This document shows positions 21,523 to 34,405 of a stretch of 64,000 nucleotides of DNA, piece after piece (position 1 is the first letter of the stretch; the number at the start of each line of letters is the position of its first letter). Source of the stretch: Datisca glomerata (Eukaryota > Streptophyta > Magnoliopsida > Cucurbitales > Datiscaceae). Position numbers and translations under genes: made by a program. The stretch covers positions 2,763,390-2,827,389 of the forward strand of contig QANY01000261.1 in assembly GCA_003255025.1 (NCBI GenBank), given 5' to 3'. Under the pieces are notes generated by a model. The model was given only the letters and a program-made list of their open reading frames with translations. It searched no databases and was not told the DNA's origin.

Positions 21523-22570
21523 AGTAATCGATCTAACCATTTTTAGATCGATGGAGAGTCAAGCTAAAATTTTATCATATGATATCTTTTTTGTGGCTCT
21601 TTGTTCATTTATTCGATTAATTACTGTTCTTATTCATGCTTGTAGTTGTATATAGTTTATTTTTATAGAATATATTTCTTGGCCTAATTTGTAATTCCGC
21701 ATACATACACTAGCCCCGTATCGGGCTGTCCTTTTAGGATTAGTGAGAATGAGTAGTGGATTGTCTATGTGAAATTGCAGTTGTCATGAAGGCTCATGAA
21801 AGTTCTCACTCAGGTCGACCCTTTCGGGATACCGTTTGGGGGCCCTGTTGCTCTGTTTGGATAACAGTGTGGACAACCTGGGAGTCTATTAAAAGATTGT
21901 AGACCATAACTACACGTATCTAGACAACCTTAAAGCCCCCAATGAGCAATAAAAAACAAATCCTAGGGTCTTTTGAATGTGCTAGATAGGACGCGTTGAA
22001 TATTTATGTGGTGTATGTTATCTGTCATAATTTGTTTTTTTTTTCAAATTGAGTCGTCATCATATCATCATATCATCATAGCACCATCATCCTCATCATC
22101 ATCCTCATCACCATAGATGTATCATTTTCATCACCATATACATCATTGATTTCATGTTGTCACCATTTTAGCATATAAGTTGAATAATGTTTTAGTGACG
22201 AATCTTATTTCTCTCTATTTTTTTAGAATTGTCATTAAAACCATCCATCGACATTTTTGTAATTAATGAGTTGTATATAATTCTCCATTTCATGTAACAA
22301 AGTTCATTATTTCTTATATGCATTGTAGGTTCATGCATATTAGGTTCATCATTTACTTCATTATTTTATAGGTCATTGATTTTTTCATGCATTGTGATTT
22401 CTTCTTCATGCATTGAATTTTCTTTCTTTCATTCATGCACTGTAGTTTCCTTCATTCCTCCATACATCACTAATATAGTTTTCTTTTTTCATTTTAAAAA
22501 AAATAAAAATGAAAGAGAAAAAAATCATTGGGTGCGCCTCCATTATCCTGAAAGAGCATAATCGCAAGCT
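21523..22570 (+). other. Tat/Ogre leader region
   Basis: About 1 kb of untranslated leader lies between PBS and gag. It includes a GC-richer part (GGTCGACCCTTTCGGG at about 21813) and a CAT/ATC trinucleotide-rich run at about 22048-22112. The extra ORF1 known upstream of gag in full Ogre elements was not recognised. Confidence 0.55.
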
Positions 22571-22574
22571 AGAA

Positions 22575-24220
22575 TCATGGATGAACAATAGAGAGCAATC
22601 GTGAGAGGAAATGAAGCAAGAAATTAGGGATCATGAAGAGCAATTGGTTAGAGTGCTGGAACTTCTCGCCACGAGCAAAGGGAAAACATGTCTTGAAAAT
22701 TCGTAAAGGGCTCCATTATCATAAGATCAACTACCAAATGATACTCCACATTACCCTATTAGATTCACTCAAACCTACCAACATCATCAGACGGATCAAT
22801 TCCAGCCTATTACATTGATACCAGTAAATGTGCAGCACTACCCATTTCCATGTCCCCAAGAATTTATGCATGTAAGAAAAACTAGGTACAACACCCCAAC
22901 ATTGGCACCTGGCCACAATCAAGTTTTCACATCACAAGGAGAACATGATAATGAGCCAATCATCATACCTGGTCTTGATGACTCAAAAGCGCAAAGGCCC
23001 ATTACCAAGATAAGTGAAAATCTGTTGACGAGTGATAAGTTAGATTTTATGAAAGAGAGGTTATGTGCTGTATAAGGAACATATGCGTACGGTACCATTG
23101 ATGTGACACATTTGTGCTTAGTTCCAGATGTAACTATCCATCACAAATTCAAATAACTTGAGTTTAAAAAATATGATGGCAGCACATGCCTGAGGAGTCA
23201 CCTTATCATGTATTGAAAAATGACTGCATGCACGCATGATGATAAGTTGTTGATCCATTTTTCAAGACAACCTAATGGGGGTTGCACCTCGCTGGTACAT
23301 CCGATTGGATGGTTAACATATTCTAGGTTGGAAAGACTTAGTTGACGCTTTTCGAAGACAATAGAAATACAATAATATGTGCGTGGCTCTTGATCATTTT
23401 GATCTATAAAGGATGGAAAAAAGTCTACTGAAAGCTTTAAGGAATATGCTCAAACGTGGAGGGAATTAGTTGCTCGGGTGCAACCCGTCGTATCAGAAAA
23501 ATAAATGACCGCAATCTTCATCAATACCTTGAGGTCTATATTCTATAATATAATGATTGAGAATGCTTCAAACAAATTTTCTGATATGATAGTGATTGGT
23601 GAAAGAATAGAATATGAGATAAAAAATGGTAGAATTTCAGAAGTTGTGTCAGAAGTGTTCTTCGCAGCAAAAAGAGATATATGTACAGACAATCAATTTT
23701 ATGTATCCATCACAAGCTATGAACCTCGGGCTGGGATTTCCAAAGTATAGTGATTAACCAAAATCTGCGACATCATGTATGGCAAATATCTCATAAGTGC
23801 CATAAAATTATCACTCCTAACAACCAACATTTCAAAACAACCCAAGATTCGGTGTGATACCACTAACTAACCAACAAATGTTGGTTAGGTTGATCAGCCT
23901 CAAAGGGAGAATAGGAATAACCAACGGTTTGGCCAATATGACTCAATTCTGATGTGTTATACATAATTATTATATCAATTAATACAAAATAACTTATTGG
24001 TGTCGGTCCCTTACGAGCCTCTTCAGCCACTATATCGTAAGTGGTATGATCCAACTACTCGATGTGATTATCATGTTGGGGCAATAGGACATTCAAATCA
24101 AAATTTCACAATGTTGAAAGCTAGAGTTCAAATGTTAATCAAAGTCAGTTGGCTAAACTTCAAGAAAGCTGACGACAACTTATAATTAGTTCTAACTCTC
24201 CACCAGAGCATGAGAATACC
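22575..24220 (+). pseudogene. Tat/Ogre Gag (decayed)
   Basis: The translation in shifting frames follows the Tat gag order. EEMKQEIRDHEEQL and ELLATSKGK form the N-terminal coiled region near 22610. MIPVNVQHYPFPCPQ and KLDFMKERLCAV lie at 22815-23075. LCLVPDVTI, KYDGS and THDDKLLIHF come next, then ESFKEYAQTWRELVARVQPV at about 23430. MTAIFINTLRS and MIVIGERIEYEIKNGRISE follow at 23505-23750, then PLYRKWYDPTTRCDYHVGAIGHS at about 24025, and WLNFKKADDNL. Many stops and shifts interrupt it. It would have formed the virus-like particle. Confidence 0.85.
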
Positions 24221-24224
24221 ATGA

Positions 24225-26515
24225 TAAATTTCGTGGGGGCATATATCTTCATGTGATAATGGATCAACTTGATGTGGTGAATATTTTGATGGATGTAATG
24301 TATCAATGTGTTCATATATCATTGTTACCCTGACTATAAGTTCAATGATTAGGATGTCACTGAGTTGCCAATGCTTCTTAGTAACTTTCAAGAGTGATGA
24401 ACTAATGTCAATTTTCTAAAATCTCTACCCAATATCTGAAAAAAAACTTTTGTTATGCATTTTCTTATCTTGTTTCGTCTATTTTTAGTCCTCTCCTAGT
24501 TTAAATTCTAGTTTTGTTCCATTTACGTTTCTATGCATTTCAAAGTTAATGAATTCCAATGCTTCATTCATTGTTTTCATATTCTTTCTTTCACCCAGCA
24601 AGCCAACCCAGATTATGAATAATGATTTTGAGAATAAAAGCATTAGCAATATCAAATATAGCTTTGACAATATTATTTTCAGTGAAGAGACAAATGAAAG
24701 TGAAAAATAGTTTTTTGTCTGGTGAATAAAGACATTACAATTAGGTATTATTCTTATCTGAGGTCATGAATTTGTTGAAATTACTTCTAATTGGAAATGA
24801 TGGAGATGCATTATTTCTTCTATCCCAAACACTTTTATACATTACAATCTTAATTGGGCCTTAAAAGTTCTTTATTTCATGATACTCAACCAATGATTAT
24901 TCTATACACTGGAGCAATTATCCTTTTTTTTTTATCAAAATACATGTTTCAAAAGTTGAAAATTTTCTCAAACTGGGACAAAAGAAAACGACCAAGTCGG
25001 AAAAATAAAAAAATATTGTAAAAAAGTCAAAGCAAGTGGGCATTGTGATACTTTGAAGAGTATCCTTTTACATTAAGGGAAAATTTGTTCATATGCAAAT
25101 ATCCATTTTTGGTTTCTCAAGACAAAATGTCAATGTCCACACTGGGGCAGTCTTTGTTCAGCAAAATCCTCAACAATGATCATTGGTTTAGACATATCCT
25201 TTTTAGATGATTTTTAAGCCTTTGATACTCTTTCTTTTGGCAACTATAAACCCTAGCCTACAGTATAATCTAAATGAAAGTCCTGCAGATAAAGAAGATC
25301 TATCTACAACAAGAACATGGCTTAAAATAAGTTGATACCTTAATATGTATCTATGATGAGCGAGACAGTCTCCTTTCAAAAAAAAAGAAAAAGAGAAAAA
25401 AAGAAAAATAAAAGAAAAAAGAAGAAAAAGAAGGATCACTATAAGCGTGAAAAGCGAAGTCATGTAAAATGCTCAAAAGAGTCGTTCTGAAAACTGGGAA
25501 TATCTTACTCCACAATTTGTTTTCTTATAATCTCTTCAAATATTTATTCATCACCATTTCTTGGTAAATAAAAAGCCTTTCTGTCACAATATATATTCTA
25601 TCATTCTTACTTTCTTCATTTCTTTCCCCTAACATTCAAGAGCATGTAGATGACACTGAAAATTATTCTTGATATTACTTAGAAGCATGACTTTTGGAAA
25701 AAAAAGATGAAGAGGAAAAGGAAAAATGTAGTATGAAGGCATGATGAAAACCTGAAAGAGTACCAGGAGAAAAAGAGTATGACTGTAGCTACAATGTAGT
25801 ATATGCACAATTAAAACACAAAAAAGATATTGGAACATTTTACAAGCTGGATCGAGATAAAATTTCACCTTTTCATTTACCTTTGAATTAAAAAATAAAG
25901 TTCAAATATTATAGCTGATCTGACGAAAAGAATAAGAGTTGCAGCTATAGTGAAAATCTGAAAATCGCACCATAGACAAGTGGGTGAGACTGTGCTACGA
26001 GATAATATGCTCATAGTGAAAGCTCAAAATAACAATATTTGGTGCTTACACATTTGAAAATGAATGATAGAAGTAAAATAAGAAAAATCATTTGTTTGCC
26101 TCCGCCATTGACAAAGCATGAATACCGAGGCATGGTCCGATACTAAGGAACACACCATTTCCTCTACCACATGCTCGATATGTCATTATCAATGATCCTA
26201 GTCCAAGCGACTGTTTTGAAGGATGATAGAGATAACCACAATGGCCCATTTTCCAAAAAAATAAAAAAATTATCATAAGAATTTCTTAAAATGTTCGCAA
26301 TCATGAATGGTGTTCATGTTGTCATGGTCCTCTCACTTGCATTATAAGTCAAGATTTTTATTGTACAAATATGCTTCATACTCGTTGTTTTATTTATTTC
26401 AATTCATTAAGAACGTCCATTTGAAATCTATGGACACTACAATATTTATAGCCCACATTGATCTAGCTTTGGTTATCATATGAGACTTGCATAAGTCAAC
26501 TTCAACATCATTATC
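24225..26515 (+). other. internal region of Tat element without recognisable pol
   Basis: About 2.3 kb follow gag where roughly 4 kb of protease, RT, RNase H and integrase are expected. No YxDD, DSG or integrase motif was found in six frames. Short bits such as GTCCACACTGGGGCAG at 25136 look like the untranslated region of Tat elements. I read this as an internal deletion or replacement. Confidence 0.6.
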
Positions 26516-26519
26516 AATA

Positions 26520-27680
26520 TGGTTAAATCAAACCCGACTTAGTCGCGGTCGAAGGACAATGTTAGTGCTATGTCCGTTCATTTTCAATATGGTTTAATTG
26601 AACCCGACTCAGTTGCAGTCGAAGTCCGGTGTCAGTGCTTGGTCTATTTCAATCAATATGGTTAAATCAAACCTGACTCGGTCGCATTCGAAGCCCAGTG
26701 TCAGCGCCTAGTCCATTTCAATCATTATCTCAGTTAAATCAAACCCAAATTGTGTCGAGATTGAAGCCTGTGTCTATCTAAGTCCACTTCTTTTCAACTA
26801 TCCCCAATTAAATCAAACCTGATTTTGTCGCGGTCAAAGCCCGGTGTCAGCGCCTGGTCTGTTTCAATCAATATGGTTAAATCGAACCCAAATTGAGTCG
26901 AGGTCGAAGCCTGTGTCTATCCAGGTCCACTTCGTTTCAACTATATCCGGTTAAATTGAACTCAAATTGAGTCGAGGTTGAAGCCTATGTCTATCTAGGT
27001 CCACTTCTTTTCAACAATCTCTAGTCAAATTGAACCCGGATTAAGTCGAGGTCAAAGCCTGTGTCTATCCAAGATCGTTTTCCTTTCAAATATCTCGGTT
27101 AAATCAAACTCGAATTGAGTTGAGGTTGAAACCTGTGTCTATCTAGGTCTAGTTCTTTTCAACAATCTCCAATTAAATTAAACTCGAATTGAGTCAAGGT
27201 CAAAGCTTGTATCTATCTAGGTCCGTTTGTTTTCAAATATCTCCGGTTAAATCGAATCTGAATTGAGTCGAGGTCGAAGCCTATGTCTAACTAGGTCCAT
27301 TTCTTTTCAACTATCTCTGGTTAAATCGAACCCATATCGGTTCGAGGTCAAAGTCTGTGTCTATCTAGGTCCGTCTCCTTTTCAAATACCTTCGATTAAA
27401 TCAAACCCGAATTTGTCGCGGTCAAAGCCCGGTGTCAGTGCCTGATCCATTTGAATTAATATGGTTAAATCAAATCCGGACCGAGCCAAGGTCGAAGTCT
27501 GCATCTATCCATGTCCGCTTCTTTTCAAATATCTCTGGTTAAATCAAACCTAAATTGAGTCAAGTTCAAAGCCTGTGTCTATCCAAGTCCGTTTTGCTTT
27601 TAAATATCTCAATTAAATTGAACCCAAATTGAGCTGAGGTCGAAGCCTGCATCTATCCAAGTCTATTTCATAATTCCATC
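26520..27680. repeat. tandem repeat, 70-74 bp unit, about 15 copies
   Basis: Units carry GGTTAAATCAAACCCGA, then GTCGAGGTCGAAGCC, then GTCTATCTAGGTCC. The GTCTAT motif falls at 26915, 26989, 27063, 27137, 27211 and 27285, an exact 74-bp step. The first units (26542, 26612, 26681) are a 69-70-bp variant ending in CCCGGTGTCAGTGCCTGGTC; the two variants alternate further on (26830, 27420). The position before the PPT matches the hypervariable 3' repeat tract known in plant Tat/Ogre elements. Confidence 0.92.
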
Positions 27681-27797
27681 GTTTTATAAAGGCCGAATAA
27701 GTCGAGGTTTCTCTTCCCATATTCCATATATTGTTCTTATAGCGATCAAAATATTTATCTACACATTTGTCCACTTTCTAAGCTTAGAAGCCTGGAC

Positions 27798-27810
27798 AAA
27801 GGGGGACAGC
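27798..27810 (+). other. polypurine tract of Tat element
   Basis: AAAGGGGGACAGC lies directly before the TGTAGATACC start of the 3' LTR, as required for plus-strand priming. Confidence 0.85.
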
Positions 27811-30135
27811 TGTAGATACCGTATTTTATCCGGTCCAATACTTTAAAAATATGCATTTTATTTTTTGACCCATATACTAGTCTAAGACTATATGTATGAT
27901 TTGAAAAATACCGAGGATTAAAAATGAAAAAAAGAATCCAAGGACTAAAAAATAAAAAATGAGCTAAATGACTAAAAGCTCTAAATTTACCTATAAAAAG
28001 AAAGGAGGTCTTCACTTGAGGGGAGGTGATTTTAGAGAGAGAAAGAGAAGTATTGAGAGAGAATGAGAGAATATCTTTTTAGAGGGAGAATGTGTGAGAA
28101 AATAGGAGAGACTTTCTAAGAGAGAGAGAGAAATAGTTTTCATTTATATTCATCTTTCATCTTCTCTTATTCTTAAGTTAGTTTAAATTTCTTGCACATT
28201 AGCTAACAATATATATCTTGTTCATTATTCTTCATCCTCTCTCTTTCATACTCATGTAGTATATGCTCATGTTTCCTTTTCTATGTGTGTGTGTGTGTGT
28301 GTTTGTTTGTTTGTTTCTTCTTATTTACCTTTTACTCTTAATCTTGAGTTTTATTTGTATGCATAAATGATTTTCTTACAAATTTGATAATGAAATATAT
28401 TTGTCATCAACTCAATCAATGAGTATGAGGATAAAGCCTTTGAGGTGTGCAAAATCAATTCAATGTGAACCAACCCTTTAATGGGTTGAAAGTGTACATT
28501 TGCCATAGAAATCTCCTATGATAATTTCTCATACATAAAAATCCATAAACTAGAGAGTTAAACATCTATTAAAAATCATTCAAACATGTAAGTTTTGAAT
28601 TTTTTTAATGTTCTCAGAAGTCTTTTCATTTTTAGATCTTGTTGCTATTATAGTGACACTTGTTTGAACTAGTTACCATCCATAATCATCCATTTGCTAT
28701 TTGATTATCAATGAGGGAATGATACATTTATATCCCAAACTAAAATATTCTATTTTGAAATTTTATTGATCTTTTTCAATGTCACTTATTTGAACTAGTT
28801 ACCATCCATGATCATTCCTTTGTTATTTGATTAGCAATGAGGTAAGAAAGGAAAAATAGTAATTAGTAGGCTAAGTAGCCAAAAATAAAAAAAAGGTATA
28901 TTTATATCCCAAACAAAACTATTTTTTTTCATCATTTTCTTTACATGACAATCGGTTTAACTAATTGCCATCCATAAATTTTTTACTATTTTTAGTAGCA
29001 ATTATTGAAAAAAATGATAATTTGTAGACTATGTAGTCAAAAATTGTATGTTCATGCCAATTATGCATTTACATATATGTCAATTATGAAATTAAACATT
29101 TTTCATAGATTAACTTATTTACACATAAAAGATTTATTATTAATTTATTTATGAAAGTATAATTATGTATATATATTTTCAAAAAAATGAAATTTAAAAA
29201 AAAATTAGAGGGTGACATCACCCTCTGTTGTGACAGTGGGTGATCACCCACTGTTACTTTAAACAAAAGGTGATTCACACTGCCTTGTAGCCGCAACCTT
29301 GTCCTTTTACATTTTTGTTTTTGTTTTTTACTTTGTGTTTTATTTCTCTCTTTTTGTTGTTCAATTTTATCATATTTTTATTGGTAGATATTAGTGTTTG
29401 TTTTATTTTTTTTTTTATATCTTTTTACTTGTTTCACATATTGTTTCCTTATTTTCACTCTATATATTCTTTTTAAATTTATCATACATTTTTACTTTTC
29501 TTTCCATTATTCTTTCTTTTTCATTATAGTTGTTATCTTTTCTTAATTATTTATTTATTATTGTCATATTATCATGATTGTAATGTGACTATTGTTTCAT
29601 TCTCTTATCATTAGAATTAGTGTTCATAAATTAAAACTATAATAATTAGATTTAAATTTTATTAATTTTATTATTTAATTTTCACTAAAAAATCCGATGA
29701 CAGTAACTACCAAAGTGAAGAGTTATTTTTTAGATACCGAGAATAACTCCAATATTTTTTTGATTTTTATAAAAAATAATAAAAACAAAAAATAATTTTT
29801 AATGGTCTTTGTACCACTCATTAAATGTAATTTATTTTGTTCATTTTTATGATGTAAAATGTACCAAATAGCACATTCGAAAGTGAATTTATTTAACACT
29901 GTTTTAAGATACAATTTGGATAACATTTGATTAAATTTGGTAATCATTTTAACGATGGGTGTTGTGTGGTGCTAATACCTTCCTCACACATAAATGACTT
30001 CCAAACCAACTTTGAATTTTCGTAAACCAAAATTTTTGTTTTAAAATTTGGTGACCAATCACACCCTAAAATGATTGGTGATGACTCTAAAATGATTTTT
30101 CAATCATCGCTCCGCATCGCGTGCACGTCACGACA
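27811..30135 (+). repeat. 3' LTR (about 2.33 kb)
   Basis: Single-copy version of the LTR, without the internal 645-bp duplication of its partner. It contains a (GT)n(GTTT)n run at about 28286-28316 and the GGGTGA palindromes near 29210-29257. The many differences from the 5' LTR indicate an old insertion. Confidence 0.9.
29209..29257. repeat. perfect 22-bp palindrome and GGGTGA hairpins in 3' LTR
   Basis: ACAGTGGGTGATCACCCACTGT at 29233-29254 equals its own reverse complement and extends to 28 bp with one G-T pair. Just before it, AGAGGGTGA and TCACCCTCT form a second hairpin around two bases. Confidence 0.85.
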
Positions 30136-30140
30136 AAAAA

Positions 30141-32040
30141 TATCGTCGGCGTTGCTGGCAAGAGAAGGAGAAAATGTCTGATTTTGTGCTATTGAGTTGT
30201 AAACTTTTGTCTTTTTGTTTTCGATATGAAGTAAAATAATGATTGAAATTATTGTTTTTCACTTAGAGTTGCTTATGCCGCTTGATATATGTAATTTAAC
30301 AGCACATCTAAAATGTTTTATGTTTATATAATACTGTAGAGTTTCTTTAACACTTGCCAAGCCGTTTGATAAGTTAAAACACATTGACTTACTCATTTTT
30401 CTGTATTTTAAAGTCATATGAACTTGTGTACTCCATTAATATTTAGGTAATTGTATATTATTAATGAGGATATAGATTTCTATTTGTCTGAGAGTGGTTT
30501 AGGGGAAGTATGATTGTTGAATAGCCCATATTGCGTTCTATTTTGATACTGCTTCTGCCTTTATTCTGGAAGTCCAAACTTCTTTCCCCACGTATAGCTT
30601 CTTACCTTTGTAGATGAATAAATGAAACTAGTGTCTTACACACTTGAAAAGTGATTAATCTAGCTTCGATTGGATTTGGCATGTGGAATTGGCTTGTCTT
30701 TCTTTAATCGTTCTTTATTAATCCATGAATGAAGAAGATGTCTATTTGTTCTCTCTTTGATTAATTCTCATTGAAGATTTTCTATATGTTGTATGATTTA
30801 CCAAGAATATTACATCGGGACCGGTAGAGTTTGAGTATATTAGTTGATTCCTCAATAGTCGATCATTGATGGACTCTAAATTTTTACTGCATTGGAAAAA
30901 AGCAAGTATGCCTTTGTTTCAATCCTAAGTATAATTTTGGATCTAATTTGTGTAATGATTTGGTCCACTCCTATGATTATCAATATGAACGATTTATGCT
31001 TTACAATGACATTTTGTGTAACGATTCCTTCATTGTTTATGCTTTGGCAAAATGGTTGGATTATGTTCATGTCTTAATGTTGTGGTTGCTCTTGAGAAAT
31101 AAGATTAATATTTTATTATAATTAGAATAGATTTACTTGAGAATATAACATTGGGTTGAAGTTGGATTTTCAACCAATTATAAAAGTGTCTCGTTATTTT
31201 TTTTAGGTGAAACCTCTTGATTATTGATCATCAATAGGGAAGACTTGTCGGCATTGACAAAGTTGGTAGTCATTTACTTCTGGAATGTGAACTCGTGTAA
31301 GAATTTTTGTCTCAATATCATTAGCTTGAATTGAATTTACTTAATCATATGGAACTTGTTATGTTGTAGGCTAGCTTCTCATTTTTTCCATTTTCATGTT
31401 TCTAAACGGAATATTGTAGTTGGAAGGAGATATTACTTGAGGTTATTTTCTTCCATGAAAAATATGTTATTTCATATGTATGTTTTTTATTAGATGAATA
31501 TCATTGTACATGTTATCCTGCAAGCAATAAAAAAAGGAAAAGTCCTACTTTAGAGAGAACTATATGATCAATATCATTTTTATATGATTATAGAGATTTT
31601 CACATTTATAAAGTTTTTAACTAGCTTACCTACGTGGTGGAAATTTATTAATATGATTATTTAACATGCTCAATTGTGAAAAAACTTGTAGAAGAGCATG
31701 TTGTAGCTAGTTCAACTAAGTTTCTTACATTCTTTAAATTCTTTACATATCAATATTTTCATGATGGATATTCCCAAGCCATTGACATTCACATCATGTT
31801 TATCATTTATTAAGATTGTTGATATATGTCACTTCCAATTAATTCATTATCTCAAATAGTCATTGCATAAACTTGATTAATAACATAATATGGGCAAATG
31901 TATACAAGAACATAACATTATGAAAATTAATTTAATGGTACATATGACCTAAGCATTCTTACTAGATGATGCTCAATCCATTATAAATTAGTATCAGGAT
32001 AATCATGATAAGAAGACAGTGTAACAAGGCTAAATTTGAT
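30141..32040. other. AT-rich intergenic DNA, no gene seen
   Basis: Host sequence on the right of the Tat insertion. No open frame or repeat is worth a call. Before the insertion it was continuous with the sequence ending at 18342. Confidence 0.55.
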
Positions 32041-32058
32041 TATACTAACATATATTTT

Positions 32059-33470
32059 AGATGGCTAACACAAATATGAACCTAAAGAAGGCACAAAATG
32101 GTTTCTTTGAATATTTGTAAGTAATTAATGAGATCATCAATTTAATGTTACATATTTTCATATCAATTGTTACAATGCTAATGTTGTTTTTTATAATTAA
32201 AACAATGCGAAAGAATGTGCTAAAATTAGGGCGGCAGGTGGAGAATTTAGGGGTTAATAAGTAAGCATGTTTAAACAAACATTACATTATAATTTAAGTG
32301 AGTTTGTCGTATAAGGACAAGAAGAGATCTAGGTAAGTTTTTAAAAAGTATGACGAAGGAAGAAAAACTCAATTATTTCAAGGATAATGAAATTCATACC
32401 CTTGAAAGCGTAGCGGAACAACCTGATCCTAGTCATCAGAGAAAGCCTGCCTTTAAACGGAAATTGCTCACACATTGTACACCAGAGAAATTTGTGGATC
32501 TTGTTATAAATTCTGATGAGAGGAAGAGGAGAGCGGTCATGGAGATGAGATTCAGAGAGTTGTTGGATATTAAATGCCTCAAACTGAAGAGGAACTTCTT
32601 GCAGCAACTATTAGGTTGCTTCGATCCAGCCATTTACACGTTGAATGTCCATGGGTCGATATTCATGTGACTGCAAATGATGTGACTTCTATACTAGGAA
32701 TCTTCGACCGTGGCGAGGAGATAAAATTTGATGGTGATGTAAATGGAATCAAAGATCTAAGGGCGAAGTGGGTGAACGCCCAATGTGATATTTCGATGAA
32801 CACTTTATTGAAATTCTTGATTAAAGAGTCTGACGGTGATTATTGAGGCAAGCCTTTATGATGTACACCGTCGGGATTTTCTTATCTCCTCGATCAAAAC
32901 CAATCATCAGTCATTCATGGTTGCACGCATCAGGCAATTGCAAAAACTATTTATTTGGTAAAATCAAAGGGAAAAGGGTCTAAAAGCTTTGTGATAAGCA
33001 TTTTAGAACATTTCAAATTTGGTTGATTATTTATTACTAATTCACATATATTGGTATTATGTAGATCGATATAGTCGCGAAAGCAATTCCGGGTGACCGT
33101 GAGGTTCCCGAGGACCGCGAGCGTAAGCACGTTGGCGAGGACATGTGTGTAGATCTACCTAAAGAGCAAGCCATTAGGCTAGGTGCTTTAAGTGCACAAG
33201 TGATTGCTATTTAGGCGGAGTCCAGCTCCATGAGAGCGGATATTTCACAATTAATGGAGGTGCCGAGAAAGATGATGGATGTTCAAGAGAAGATGTGCAC
33301 AACATTGGTGAGTCTTTTGGAATAGGACAGTGCTAAGTCTCGAGCCCAAGACGATGAGCCACACATCACCCCGACTCAATGTAAAGAACAAGGAGGTTTT
33401 GATGAGGATATGAGTCCCTCCCATGAAAAAAAAGCTATTGAACTCTTCATCACCTTTATACAGAGGTGAT
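32059..33470 (+). pseudogene. Ulp1-transposon-type N-terminal domain gene (relic)
   Basis: A frame from 32350 reads HCTPEKFVDLVINSDERKRR, then MRFRELLDIKC, then LLGCFDPAIYTLNVHG. After a frameshift near 32645 it continues DIHVTANDVTSILGIFDRGEE, and after 32846 FMMYTVGIFLSPRSKPIISH. This is the domain order (CxPxxF, GFGxLLxL, FDPxxxxLxVxG, VxxxLGLPxxG, FxLYxLGxxLxP) seen in plant transposon genes that carry a C-terminal Ulp1 protease. The protease itself is absent. Weak upstream exon candidates (MANTNMNLKKAQNG at 32059) and a degenerate basic/acidic tail (33060-33470) may belong to it. Frameshifts and stops make it dead. Confidence 0.6.
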
Positions 33471-33619
33471 AAAGATGTTCCTTGCATCCAACTGAATGAA
33501 TCTGACAAATCATTCGCTGACCTGCTATTAGTCAGGAAATCATCTATGACTGGAACATCTAAATGACTTTGAAAGGTATTATTTCGTATTTCATCTTTTC
33601 TATTAATATAACATGTATA

Positions 33620-34405
33620 ATCTGACTATTAATCTAACTTGCAATGATGACACTTGTCTTTCGACATGTCCAATTCTACGGCGCCCTTACCTTTCGTAGC
33701 TTTCAATTTCTGCTTCTTAGCCTTCTTCGGATCTCTCTTATGTTTCTTTTTGCGCCAAAGGGGGGAGGCTTGCTTTCAGTAAAGTTTACCTCTCCAGTCT
33801 TCCTCTTGCCCTTCAGAACTTTGGTCTCAGCAGATTACACTTCCTCCATCAGCTCAGGAAGTGAGTACCTCGACTTATTCATTGAATTATTAAGTTTGAA
33901 GTTCTCAAAAGTGTCAGGCAGAGTCTCAAGGATCATATCAACTTGTGTCTCACCATCTACCTCAGCACCCATGATCTCCATTCTCATTTAGATAACTAAT
34001 GATCACCATCATATGTTCTCTGACAAGAGATCCAGGTTTCATCCTACAGTTTATGAAGTTTTACACAGCAGCCCGTTTGGCTTGACAACCCTGATCTCCG
34101 AGCATTTTGGCGATGTTCAACATTATATAAGTGACAATTTTCATGTTCTGATGTTATTGTTGCAACATAATGCTTACAAAAGCCAAGATGTTCTTGGAGA
34201 CCTCATCAAAACATAGCCAAGAATCATTAGCATCATTTTCCTCTTGAGTCGATTTAACAATAGGCTCAAGGGGACAAGGGGTGGTCAGCACGAACTTGTG
34301 CTTTTCTACTGTCGGCACGATATCAAGATTTCATTTCCAATCCACCTAATTTTCACCAGTAAGTTTGTTCACGTTTAGGATAGTTGGGAGTGGGGATAAT
34401 GACAT
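33620..34405 (-). pseudogene. copia Gag (TNT1/SIRE-like) relic
   Basis: The minus strand starts MSLSPLPTILNVNKLTGEN at 34405, then (after breaks) VPTVEKHKFVLTTPCP, NDANDSWLCFDEVSKNIL, and ends KKAKKQKLKATKGKGAVEL, then KCHHCK at about 33640, the first half of a CCHC knuckle. This is the plan of TNT1-like copia gag (NKLTGxNxxDWKxNL, the Lys-rich stretch, then CxHC). Stops and frameshifts run throughout. Its pol is missing; the frame runs into unrelated sequence below 33620. Confidence 0.8.

Larger units (their letters stand above)
18343..30135 (+). mobile_element. Ty3/gypsy Tat/Ogre-type retrotransposon, pol-less
   Basis: Long direct repeats (18343-21501 and 27811-30135) start TGTAGA and end CGATA or CGACA. 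Just after the first lies TGGCGACTCTACTAGGGA, close to the tRNA-Arg-type PBS of Tat/Ogre elements. Just before the second lies the purine tract AAAGGGGGACAGC. Between them are a long leader, a decayed Tat-type gag and a tandem-repeat tract, but no protease, RT, RNase H or integrase text that I can find. A host pentamer AAAAT precedes the element and A-rich sequence follows, compatible with but not proof of a target duplication. Elements of this kind are moved by pol from autonomous relatives. Confidence 0.88.
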
